In this document: piece by piece, positions 1 to 5,588 of the stretch
Position numbering within the stretch: position 1 is the first letter of the stretch
Layout: each line of letters opens with the position of its first letter
From: Sedimenticola sp.
Lineage (GTDB): Bacteria > Pseudomonadota > Gammaproteobacteria > Chromatiales > Chromatiaceae
Length of the DNA stretch: 6,209 nucleotides
NCBI GenBank assembly: GCA_030619405.1
Contig: JAUXBK010000160.1
Coordinates: forward strand, 1 to 6,209
Direction: 5' to 3'
Notes under the pieces: model-generated
Databases searched by the model: none
Seen by the model: the letters and a program-made list of their open reading frames with translations, nothing else
Told to the model about the DNA's origin: nothing
Translations under genes and position numbers: made by a program

Positions 1-117
1 ACAGGATTAACAGGATTTCACAAGATCAACAGGATTACATAAACCTGTAAATCCTGAGCAATCCTGTTAATCCTGTCCATTTATTGAGACGATTTTGAAC
101 GGCAATGACGAGGTCTG
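1..117 (-). repeat. Left terminal palindromic repeat, inverted copy of the right-end repeat
   Basis: AT-rich block built from iterations of acaggatt and its complement. Bases 1-17 (acaggattaacaggatt) are exactly complementary to 60-76, so the unit can fold into a long stem-loop. Its reverse complement aligns over its whole length with 6034-6148, with roughly 85-90% identity by eye and small gaps. The match includes about 40 bp of non-palindromic flank, read as cagacctcg...tcaataaatgg, which lies on the inner side at both ends. The repeat starts at the window edge and may continue outside. Similar acaggattaacagg mosaics are common intergenic repeats in proteobacteria, from general familiarity only. 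A role as mobile-element end or recombination site is inferred. Confidence 0.85.
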
Positions 118-226
118 GTATGAGAGTTTTCATGTGATATTTCACCTGTCACTGACTGCCGCTTCGGAGAGAATGCTAGAGTTGCTGAAGGAAGCGGTAT
201 CTTCCGCCGAGGCGGAGGGTGAGTGA
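71..226 (+). pseudogene. Tail of an unrecognised ORF that begins inside the left repeat
   Basis: One frame is open from the stop at 68-70 to a TGA at 224-226. From base 80 it reads protein-like: FIETILNGNDEVWYES, then a hydrophobic and helical stretch ending in a run of E and A residues. There is no plausible start codon upstream of an internal Met, so if real this is the C-terminal end of a gene cut by the repeat. The right-hand repeat encodes a matching FIEAFLNGNGEV on its minus strand before a stop, so the first dozen codons belong to the repeat's inner flank. I do not recognise the family. It could also be chance readthrough. Confidence 0.35.
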
Positions 227-228
227 AC

Positions 229-303
229 GCACTGGGGTAGCGCTGCCTTGTACCCGTTTTCACCCAGTGCTCCGGCGGGAGCAGGCGTTCGGGACAACCC
301 CGA
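229..303 (+). promoter_or_regulatory. Three consecutive stem-loops in the csx16 leader
   Basis: Three short inverted repeats lie end to end between the stop at 226 and the csx16 start at 311. They are GCACTGGG (229-236) with CCCAGTGC (263-270), GCTCC (269-273) with GGAGC (278-282) around a 4-nt loop, and TCGGG (289-293) with CCCGA (299-303) around a 5-nt loop. The first two share bases 269-270, so they would form alternately or with one shortened. No T-tract follows, so an intrinsic terminator is unlikely. They could structure the 5' leader and affect csx16 translation, whose ribosome-binding site is weak. Function is inferred. Confidence 0.4.
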
Positions 304-310
304 GTCAGAT

Positions 311-619
311 ATGACGACCTGGTTCGTCAGCCGCCACCCCGGCGCATGCGAGTGGGTGCAGCGGCAGGGTGTTGCTATCGACGCCTTCGTTCCTCATCTC
401 GAGATAGAGAAACTGCAGCCGGGCGATCTGGTCATCGGCACCCTGCCGGTTAATCTTATTGCCGCCGTACAGGACAGGGGTTGCGGGTATCTGAATCTTT
501 CGATGGAACTGCCGCGCGAGCTGAGGGGCAGGGAACTTACTGCCGACCAGCTCAATGCCTGTGGTGCCAGGCTGCAGGCCTATCGGGTAGAAAAGACGGC
601 GTTGCCGGAGCCGCGATGA
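311..619 (+). CDS. csx16: Csx16, CRISPR-associated protein of the VVA1548 family (ring-nuclease family)
   Basis: Complete 102-residue protein. Hallmarks of the family are visible: TWFVSRHPGACEW at residues 3-15, the GTLPVNL strand-loop at 43-49, and LPRELRGREL at 67-76. Length fits the usual ~100 residues. The frame is open back to 248, but the extra residues do not resemble Csx16, so ATG 311 is preferred despite a weak ribosome-binding site. Csx16 occurs beside type III systems and, to my knowledge, belongs to the small ancillary proteins that degrade cyclic tetra-adenylate, the second messenger made by Cas10, to switch off CARF effectors. It overlaps the next gene by ATGA, indicating translational coupling with the CARF effector, the protein it would restrain. 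It is one of few intact genes here. The local Cas10 cannot make messenger, so it is either a relic or acts with another locus. Confidence 0.88.
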   Translation: MTTWFVSRHPGACEWVQRQGVAIDAFVPHLEIEKLQPGDLVIGTLPVNLIAAVQDRGCGYLNLSMELPRELRGRELTADQLNACGARLQAYRVEKTALPEPR

Positions 620-1401
620 TCGGGAATCCCCTTGTCACACCGCAGGGCGGCAGTATCGGTCGTGCTCGTGCACGGTTCAAGGTGGAACGTGTCGAAGCCC
701 GCGTGCCTGGGAAAAGTCAGCAGTGGTGTGTCTATAGCTGCCTGAGCCGGCACCTGGGTTGTGACGTGCGGCTGGTGCTCATCCCCTACGCCCGCAGCGG
801 GCCGGAGCAGGTAGAACTGCTGCGCGTCATCGCACAACAGGTGGAGTCTGGCGACCGGGTGCACATGGACATCACCCACGGCTACCGGCACCTGCCGATG
901 CTGATCCTGCTGGCCGCGCTGCACCTGCGTACCATCAAGGGTTCCCGGGTGGAGGGAATCTGGTACGGGAGCTACGACCAGGACGAGCAGAGCGCCGCGG
1001 TGCACGACCTGCAGGGGGTGATGCGGATCGCCAGCTGGATCGACGCCCTTTCCGTCTACAACCACACCAGCGACTACAGCGTCTTCAGCGGGCTCATCGG
1101 CGGCGAGGCAGGAGGGCATCTGGCCAATGCCGCCTTCTTCGAATCCATCAACCGCATCGGCCAGGCCCGGGGCGAAGCGAGGAAGGCCCGCCGGCTGATC
1201 GAGGCACAGAACGGTAGCGACCCGGCGGAACGCCTGTTCCGTAACGAACTGCTGCGCCGCCTGGAGTGGGCGGAGCAGAACAATTTCTACCGACGCCAGC
1301 GGGAGCTGGCGCTGGAATATCTGGAGCACGGTCGTTACCTGGAGTCGGCTCTGGTCGGCTACGAGGCGTTCATCACAACCTGCTGTAGGCGCCTTCACTG
1401 A
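616..1401 (+). pseudogene. csx2: Shortened Csx2-like CARF/HEPN effector (DxTHG family)
   Basis: 261 codons from an ATG overlapping the csx16 stop. Residues 84-95, MDITHGYRHLPM, carry the DxTHGxR signature of the CARF domain in the TM1812/Csx2 families, which bind cyclic oligoadenylate. A YGSYDQDE segment and a C-terminal helical region follow. The helical part (FRNELLRRLEWAEQ, LEYLEHGRYLESALVGYEAFIT) matches the start of the HEPN part of such proteins. Family members are usually near 400 residues. Here the N-terminal strand with the usual SFLGT-type motif is not apparent, and the C-terminus stops just after the YEAFIT helix. No R-x4-6-H ribonuclease motif remains. From 1389 another frame encodes Cas1, so the 3' end was lost in a deletion joining the two genes. 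A defective effector is likely. The exact Csx subfamily is less certain than the CARF assignment. Confidence 0.8.
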
Positions 1402-1817
1402 GGTTCGACGGGCGCCGGCGCCGTCCGCCGCCGGACCCGGTCAACGCCACCCTCTCGCTGACCTATACCCTGCTGCACTATGAGGCGGTCAGCGCTGTGC
1501 TGGCTGCGGGCCTGGACCCCTATGTCGGATTCTTCCACGACCTGTCCCATGGTCGGGAGTCCCTGGCGTCCGACCTGATCGAGCCCCTGCGCCCCCGGGT
1601 GGACCGCTGGGTCTGGCAGCTGTTCCGGAGTGAGTCTCTGACCGGTGCGCATTTTCATGAGGAGCAGGGCGGGGTACGCCTGGGAAAGGCCGGGCGCAGC
1701 ATCTTCTACGCCTGTTACGAAGGCTGGGCCGGCCCCCATCGGAGGGCGCTGGCCAGGGGTGTCCGGCGGCTGATCCGGGTGCTGGATGAACGCAACCGGG
1801 AGGAGGCGGATCGATGA
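1389..1817 (+). pseudogene. cas1: Cas1 C-terminal catalytic domain, 5' end deleted
   Basis: A different frame from the preceding gene encodes about 142 residues of Cas1, the integrase of CRISPR spacer acquisition. It begins within RFDGRRRRPPPDPVN, the conserved entry to the C-terminal helical domain. It continues through LSLTYTLLHYEA, DPYVGFFHDLSHGRESLASDLIEPLR and a normal C-terminus. The catalytic His (codon 1536-1538, GFFH) and Asp (codon 1572-1574, SDLIE) are present. The first metal-binding Glu, which lies upstream of DPVN, and the whole N-terminal beta domain are missing, and the frame is closed by TAG at 1386-1388. There is no native start, so activity is not expected. The stop overlaps the next start as ATGA, so the downstream boundary is original while the upstream one is a deletion junction. 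Confidence 0.92.
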
Positions 1818-2515
1818 CCGCACAGCGGGTTCCCCTGTACGTGGAGCGGGGCAGGCCGGTGCAGATCCGTCTAGAGGAGCGGGCACTGCAGCTGCAGAAT
1901 GGCGCCCAGGCGGCCCGTTACGTTCCGTTGCGCCGGCTCTCCCGCCTGCTGCTGCATCGCCGCACCCGGATCGAGAGCGACGCCCTGCTCGCCTGTGCCG
2001 AGGAGAGCATCCCTGTCGTCTTCTACGACGACCAGGGTATGGGAAAACCGCTGCTGGATCGAAAAGTCAGTTACAGTCAGGCGGTGGCCGCGGCATCCAA
2101 GGTGTTCGAGCAGCCGAAAGTGGTGATCAGCCTGCGCGAGGGCCACCTGTGGTGTGGCGATGAACCCGTCGAACTGCCACCGTCGCGTATGGCCATCTAC
2201 TGCTGGTTTTCCGAGAAGCGCTGCAACAGAGAGTTAGTCGATCTGGATGCGGAGAGCAGCGCCGCCGAGCTGTTGATCTGGTATCGCCAGCTGTATGGTG
2301 AGCATGGCGGCGACTACGAACGTATGGAGACAGCCCTGAGATGCGGCATGGACGGCCAGTATCTGCGCCCGCACCTGTCGAAGATCAAGCGCCTGCTGAT
2401 CGAAGTGCTGGGTGAGGTGGTGGCGGAGAAATACCAGATTCAGGCAGAGGGTGATCGCCTGCACAAGACTTACGGACTGTTCGGCCTCCAACCAGAACAG
2501 ATCACGATTACATGA
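1814..2515 (+). CDS. Cas1 N-terminal-domain-like protein of unknown role
   Basis: Complete 233-residue ORF overlapping the cas1 stop by ATGA. The first ~75 residues (PLYVERGRPVQIRLEERALQ, then YVPLRRLSRLLLHRR and ALLACAEESIPVVFYDD) have the layout of the Cas1 N-terminal beta-sandwich: a strand pair, PLRRLSR, then LLxxCAExxIPVVFxD. The remaining ~150 residues are mostly helical, with charged segments near 150-215. I see no GxxH or SDLIE catalytic motifs, so it is not a second active Cas1. Coupling to cas1 suggests a partner or structural paralogue in adaptation. It could instead be a divergent, catalytically dead Cas1. It is uninterrupted while its Cas1 neighbour is cut, so it may persist by chance or have a separate use. 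Resemblance to the Cas1 N-domain is my own pattern reading, not a database match. Confidence 0.65.
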   Translation: MTAQRVPLYVERGRPVQIRLEERALQLQNGAQAARYVPLRRLSRLLLHRRTRIESDALLACAEESIPVVFYDDQGMGKPLLDRKVSYSQAVAAASKVFEQPKVVISLREGHLWCGDEPVELPPSRMAIYCWFSEKRCNRELVDLDAESSAAELLIWYRQLYGEHGGDYERMETALRCGMDGQYLRPHLSKIKRLLIEVLGEVVAEKYQIQAEGDRLHKTYGLFGLQPEQITIT

Positions 2516-2569
2516 GCCAGCAATGATGCATGAATCTGCAGAATCTACAGCGGTGCAGGCAATGAGACG

Positions 2570-2974
2570 TCAGGAGTGGGTTGGCGTTTCCAGAACCAGC
2601 CGGGGCTCCACGGTGGCGATGACCTCGAAATCGCGATCCATGGCCAACAGCGGAGTGGCGTGTTCGATGGCCAGTGAGGCGATCAGGCAATCGTGCGGGC
2701 TGCGGACGGTAATGCCCCGCCAGCGGCAGCGGGCGTACAAGGCCCCAGCCTCCGCATGGGTGACCGGCGTGGCGGACAACAGGGGCAAGGCCAGAAAACG
2801 CGCGCGCAGCCGCGCCAGTTCCGCCGGCCCCCTCGCGCCCTGGAGCAATTCCTGCACGATCACCGGCGCGATGCAGGTGCGGCCTTCGACGAGCAGCCGA
2901 CGCAACAAGAAGACCGCCGGATCGTTGCGTTTGCGCAGCAGCGCCACCCAGGCAGAGGTGTCAACCAGGATCAC
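2570..2974 (-). CDS. vapC: VapC toxin, PIN-domain ribonuclease
   Basis: 134 residues from a GTG start lying inside the end of vapB (14-bp overlap), the classic coupling of VapBC pairs. The PIN acidic set is complete: D5 in ILVDTSAWV, E42 in VIVQELLQG, D95 in SPHDCLIA, and D113 with D115 in AMDRDFE. These residues bind metal in a nuclease that cleaves RNA, typically tRNA or rRNA, when antitoxin is degraded. The length is normal for VapC. ATG was not chosen because the GTG immediately precedes the conserved ILVDTS start. The pair lies opposite to the cas genes and ends 54 bp from the Cas1-N-like gene. It looks functional, and the target cannot be told from sequence. Confidence 0.93.
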   Translation of the reverse strand: MILVDTSAWVALLRKRNDPAVFLLRRLLVEGRTCIAPVIVQELLQGARGPAELARLRARFLALPLLSATPVTHAEAGALYARCRWRGITVRSPHDCLIASLAIEHATPLLAMDRDFEVIATVEPRLVLETPTHS

Positions 2975-3176
2975 GTTTCATGTTCCGGCGCACCTCGCCC
3001 ACGTCGTAATCGGGATCGAGCAAGGGCTCGCCTACCAGGTCCAGAATCTTTTTTTGGTGGTGGCGCGCCACCAGTTCTCGCAGGGCATGATCAACGATCT
3101 CACGCTTGGTCTTGACGCCATAGAGTCGCATCGCCTCGGCCACCAGTTCATCGTCCAGCACGATATTGGTTCTCAT
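2961..3176 (-). CDS. vapB: VapB antitoxin, ribbon-helix-helix type
   Basis: 71 residues. The N-terminus, MRTNIVLDDELVAEAMRLYG followed by VKTKREIVDHALRELV, is the ribbon-helix-helix DNA-binding segment of VapB antitoxins of the VapB_antitoxin family. The C-terminal part, LDLVGEPLLDPDYDVGEVRRN, resembles the VapC-wrapping tail with its DPDYD motif. The start is supported by a strong ribosome-binding site (GGGAGGT on the minus strand, 3185-3191) about 8 nt upstream. It is first in a two-gene operon with vapC and would repress its own promoter through the inverted repeat just upstream. The gene looks intact. It borders directly on the truncated 5' end of cas10, which makes the toxin-antitoxin pair a likely insertion into, or replacement of, CRISPR sequence. 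Confidence 0.93.
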   Translation of the reverse strand: MRTNIVLDDELVAEAMRLYGVKTKREIVDHALRELVARHHQKKILDLVGEPLLDPDYDVGEVRRNMKRDPG

Positions 3177-3178
3177 CG

Positions 3179-3204
3179 TAATACACCTCCCGATGTGTAT
3201 TATA
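3179..3204 (-). promoter_or_regulatory. vapBC promoter and probable VapB operator
   Basis: A perfect 8-bp inverted repeat, TAATACAC (3179-3186) and GTGTATTA (3195-3202), is separated by 8 bp. On the minus strand it overlaps a consensus -10 box TATAAT (3199-3204) and flanks the ribosome-binding site GGGAGGT. No good -35 hexamer is seen at the proper distance, where cas10-derived sequence already lies, so the original -35 may have been lost or replaced. Autorepression at such a site is typical of VapBC operons. Binding by VapB is inferred. Confidence 0.7.
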
Positions 3205-4424
3205 GCGGAGTACGGCGATCTTTGGCGGCAGCTGGTCCAGGGACTGGCCGATATTCCTGCCAGTCACCGCCGGGACCTGACGCTGTGGCTGGACCATTTC
3301 GAGAGCCTCTGGGGTGTAGTGACCCAGGCGGTGCCTTCGGCGACCGCGTTTGGCACCCGGCCGGATGTGTCGCTGTATGACCACTCGCGGGCCACTGCTG
3401 CACTGTCCGTAGCGCTATGGCGCTATCACCAGGAACGGGATGAAGACCCGGATCAGGTCGCATCCGCCATGTCCAGACGGCAGGACTGGTCCGAAGACAA
3501 GTTTATGCTGGTGCAGGGGGATCTCTTCGGTATCCAGTCTTTCATCTTTGCCACTGGCGGAGAGACCCAGAAGCGATCGGCCAAACTGCTGCGGGGGCGT
3601 TCGTTCTACGTGGCCCTGCTGGCTGAACTGGCCTCTCTGAAGGTTCTGGAAGCCTTGTCGCTCCCCGGGGTGAGCCGGGTCATCAATGCAGCGGGTAAGT
3701 TCCTCATCGTCGCTCCCAATACGGAACGGACCCGTTCGCTGCTGGAAAACGTGCAGAGGGAGATGGATCAGTGGTTCCTGCAACATACCTATGGCGGGTC
3801 TGGCGTCGGCCTGGCCTGGCTGCCCGCCCGCCTCCTGCAACGATTTCGTCAGCGGTGCGGCAAAGGGAGAAGAAACGCCCTTCCAGGCGCTTGTCTCCCG
3901 CCTCTTCGAACGACTCGAGGAAGCCAAGGCACGCCGTTTCGACCTTTGCGGGGAGCAACCGCCCAGTCCCGTATTCAAGGATTTTCTGTCTGCCTTCCAC
4001 ACTGAGAAGGGCGTATGCCGGGTCGATGGGCAATCACCGGGAGAGGTGGAACTGGAACCCGGTATCTGGGTTAGCCATCTGGCAGACGACCAGGTCCGGC
4101 TGGGGGGGTGGCTTACCCGGTTCCAGCGCATTCTCATCACCACCACCGACCCTCGTCACAACACCCTGTCGCTGCCAGTCTTTGGCTACCGGGTCAGCTT
4201 TACCGGTGGAGAGGATATCAGTGGCCGGTTCAAGCTCCTGGTGGAACAGGGCAGCCTGCGCCGTCTGTGGGACTACGAATTGCCCGCTGCCGCCGCACAG
4301 ACGCTCTGGAATGGGTATGCGCGGCGTCAGCTCAATGCCTGGGTGCCCCGATTTGGCGATGCCAATCAGTACGAAGCCGAAAAATACCGGGGGGCTGACG
4401 ATGCTGAGGTTATCGAGCCGGGCA
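3205..4424 (+). pseudogene. cas10: Cas10/Csm1 fragment: HD domain and GGDD palm missing, frameshifted
   Basis: Remnant of the large subunit of the type III-A effector, which normally cuts DNA through an HD domain and makes cyclic oligoadenylate at a GGDD palm. Frame 1 (3205-3828) carries DLTLWLDHFESLWGV, SATAFGTRPDVSLYDHSRA, LVQGDLFGIQSFIF, RSAKLLRGRSFYVALL and VINAAGKFLIVAPNT. From 3830 the protein continues in frame 2 with SCNDFVSG, EEAKARRFDLCGE, SPVFKDFLSAF and the segment to EKYRGADDAEVIEPG. Everything before WRQLVQGL, including the HD motif, is gone. The sequence stops before the second palm, so GGDD is absent. The frame change sits at CCCGCCCGCC (3823-3832) and fits a 4-bp tandem duplication. 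The gene is thus cut at both ends and frameshifted, and cannot encode a working Cas10. An ATG at 3166 inside the vapB region could start a chimeric ORF, but it is not native. Confidence 0.92.
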
Positions 4425-4706
4425 AACAAGCCAACCCAGTTGCGCAAGTTCTATGACGAGCTCTGCCTGTGGGAGACCAAGGCGCGTAACGGCGGGAAAG
4501 AGCGCTTTGCCGAGTATCTCCCCTTCATCCGCATGATGAATGCCAAGGCCGCCTATGCGGAAGGCCGCGAACTGGTGGATTGCAATTATTCCACCTTGAT
4601 CAGCCACTGCCTGAACCAGGTGACCGACCCGGCCACCATGACCCGATGCAAGCTGTTCATGGAGGCCTTCATGGGCTTTTACAAACAGGAACGTCCCAAG
4701 GACTGA
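4401..4706 (+). pseudogene. csm2: Csm2 (small subunit, Cas11) with its 5' end replaced by cas10 sequence
   Basis: From about 4420 frame 3 encodes the body of Csm2: KPTQLRKFYDELCLWE, LPFIRMMNAKAAYAEGR, LVDCNYSTLISHCLNQV and CKLFMEAFMGFYKQERPKD to the stop. Csm2 is the helical small subunit lining the crRNA-target channel. TQLRKFYDE is its usual first conserved motif, so only the variable N-terminus and native start are lost. Upstream bases 4401-4420 come from cas10 in another frame, and the ATG at 4401 is fortuitous. It would still give a 101-residue protein, somewhat shorter than the usual 120-150, and its preceding purine-rich bases could act as a poor ribosome-binding site. A near-complete Csm2 product is possible, though its Csm1 and Csm3 partners are broken. 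Confidence 0.85.
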
Positions 4707-4724
4707 TCAGAGGAATCCAACGCA

Positions 4725-5255
4725 ATGAAACTGACGGAAATATCCAATATCCGGGGACGGATCCAGCTGGTGAGTGGTCTGCACATTGGCAGCGGCAACA
4801 CCGAGATGCACATCGGCGGCACTGACAACCCGGTGATCAAGAACCCGACCAACGAGCAGCCCTATATTCCCGGCTCGTCGCTCAAGGGAAAGATGCGCAG
4901 TCTGCTGGAATGGCATGCGGGTCTGGTGGCAGATACCGATGGCAAGCCGGTGGGGTTCAAGGTTGCCAGCGGCCTGCAGGGTGAAAAGCGCGAGGCTGCG
5001 GAACGTATCCTGGCCCTGTTCGGCGGCGCTCCGGAGGGTGACGCCGGCGAGGAACTCGTCGTCCGCATCGGCCCCGGCCTTGCTGACCCCCCGGGGAGCG
5101 CTGCCGGCGGACTGGGTGGGGCAGGGCCTGGGTGGCATGCGGCACAAGCTCAGCAATGTCGGCCATGCTGCAGTCCACCAGGGCTACGCGCCGGTAGTCC
5201 CTGTTCGATTTGCCACTTGAGAGACATCACCCATGGCACAGGAAAGCTTCGATAA
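4725..5255 (+). pseudogene. csm3: Csm3 (Cas7) N-terminal half running out of frame into csm4
   Basis: ATG 4725 has a ribosome-binding site AGAGGA (4709-4714) and lies 18 bp after csm2. Residues 1 to about 115 are authentic Csm3, the repeated backbone subunit that cuts target RNA. They include GRIQLVSGLHIGSGNTEM, the catalytic Asp equivalent D34 in GGTDNPV, IPGSSLKGKMRSLLEW, and ILALFGGAPEG to VVRIGP. After about base 5075 the frame becomes low-complexity (GLADPPGSAAGGLGG). The underlying DNA encodes csm4 in another frame, and the ORF ends at 5255 inside csm5. About half of Csm3 is lost, including its C-terminal RAMP elements. This fusion of csm3 to an out-of-frame csm4 marks a deletion across the csm3/csm4 boundary. 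Confidence 0.92.
5077..5220 (+). pseudogene. csm4: Csm4 (Cas5) C-terminal fragment
   Basis: Frame 1 reads LLTPRGALPADWVGQGLGG, then HAAVHQGYAPVVPVRFAT and TGA at 5218-5220. I assign this to the C-terminal end of Csm4, the Cas5-like subunit that caps the crRNA 5' tag. The assignment rests on the VGQGLGG and VHQGYAPVVPVR tail and on its position between csm3 and csm5. Only about 47 of roughly 300 residues remain and there is no start. The 5' boundary is the deletion junction with csm3, somewhere near 5070-5080. Family assignment is weaker than for the other fragments because the motif is short. Confidence 0.65.
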
Positions 5256-5412
5256 CTACCTCATCCACATCACCCCCCTGTCTCCGGCCCACATGGGCAC
5301 TGGGCAGGCCTATGACCCGACCAACTATGTGATAGAAGAGGACGCCCTCTATACCTTCGATCCCCATCAGGTGGTCAGGGTGATACCCGAACAGCAGGGA
5401 CGCCCCAGTTAA
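5233..5412 (+). pseudogene. csm5: Csm5 N-terminal fragment
   Basis: 59 codons from ATG 5233, 12 bp after the csm4 stop, ending at TAA 5410-5412. The sequence FDNYLIHITPLSPAHMGTG, QAYDPTNYVIEEDALYTFDP is the characteristic Csm5 N-terminus, including the LTPLxPxHxGxG glycine strand and the YDPTNYVI segment. Csm5 is the Cas7-like subunit near the 3' end of the crRNA and normally has about 350-400 residues, so over 80% is missing. The last residues (EQQGRPS) may already derive from sequence beyond the deletion point. Its native start, spacing and order after csm4 show that the operon order was preserved. Confidence 0.88.
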
Positions 5413-5455
5413 GGACACCGTAGTTACGGGAGCGCACGACGGGTTGCACCCCTCC

Positions 5456-5481
5456 TGCAGGTGGCAATGTTGCCATCTGCA
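5456..5481. repeat. 26-bp near-perfect palindrome between csm5 and cas2 remnants
   Basis: Arms tgcaggtggcaa (5456-5467) and ttgccatctgca (5470-5481) are complementary at 11 of 12 positions. The exception becomes a G-U pair in RNA, so the transcript would pair throughout with a minimal loop. No T-tract follows, so a simple terminator is unlikely. The flanking 5413-5513 holds no recognisable gene. It lies 33 bp before the cas2 start and could be a dimeric regulator's operator or a structured leader. It occurs once in the window, so it is not evidence for a CRISPR array. Confidence 0.6.
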
Positions 5482-5513
5482 AACCCCGGCCCCGGTTGTC
5501 GCACACTGGCCCC

Positions 5514-5588
5514 ATGACCCAACGACAACTCTATCTGGCCGCCTACGATGTCTCCAGCCCGCGACGTCTGCGCTCGATGCTGAAGTAA
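5514..5588 (+). pseudogene. cas2: Cas2 N-terminal fragment
   Basis: ATG 5514 starts 24 codons, MTQRQLYLAAYDVSSPRRLR then SMLK and TAA. This is the first beta-strand of Cas2, with the conserved YDV aspartate (D12) and the SSPRRLR segment. Cas2 forms the dimer that bridges two Cas1 dimers during spacer integration and normally has about 90-100 residues. The remaining three quarters are absent. From about 5588 the DNA encodes hemerythrin in another frame. No good ribosome-binding site is apparent upstream (GGCCCC precedes the ATG). With Cas1 also cut, adaptation is lost at this locus. Confidence 0.87.

Noticed and set aside
580..1398. Long minus-strand open frame of 272 codons opposite csx2
   Set aside because: The plus strand carries the clear DxTHG/CARF gene, and the minus reading is low-complexity and matches no family. 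It is a GC-rich shadow.
1389..2515. A circularly permuted split Cas1 formed by the Cas1 C-domain followed by the Cas1-N-like gene
   Set aside because: The C-domain has no start and begins at a deletion junction with csx2. Its N-domain was most likely lost, and the next gene has its own C-terminal region not matching Cas1. Only the second gene is reported as of interest.
2412..3380. Plus-strand open frame of 322 codons across vapBC
   Set aside because: It runs through the antisense of vapC and vapB and into the cas10 start in unrelated frames. Motif evidence supports the minus-strand genes instead.
3166..4005. ATG at 3166 as the true start of cas10
   Set aside because: The first codons are antisense to vapB and its operator and do not resemble Csm1. 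Recognisable Cas10 sequence begins only after about 3205, already past the HD domain.
4725..5255. The 176-codon csm3 frame as a complete small RAMP protein
   Set aside because: Its last ~60 residues are out-of-frame csm4 and csm5 sequence. The csm4 and csm5 motifs read cleanly in another frame there.
5413..5513. Possible CRISPR array or leader between csm5 and cas2
   Set aside because: Only one palindrome is present, with no direct repeats at regular spacing. No array is visible anywhere in the window; the acaggatt iterations at the ends lack unique spacers and are palindromic mosaics.
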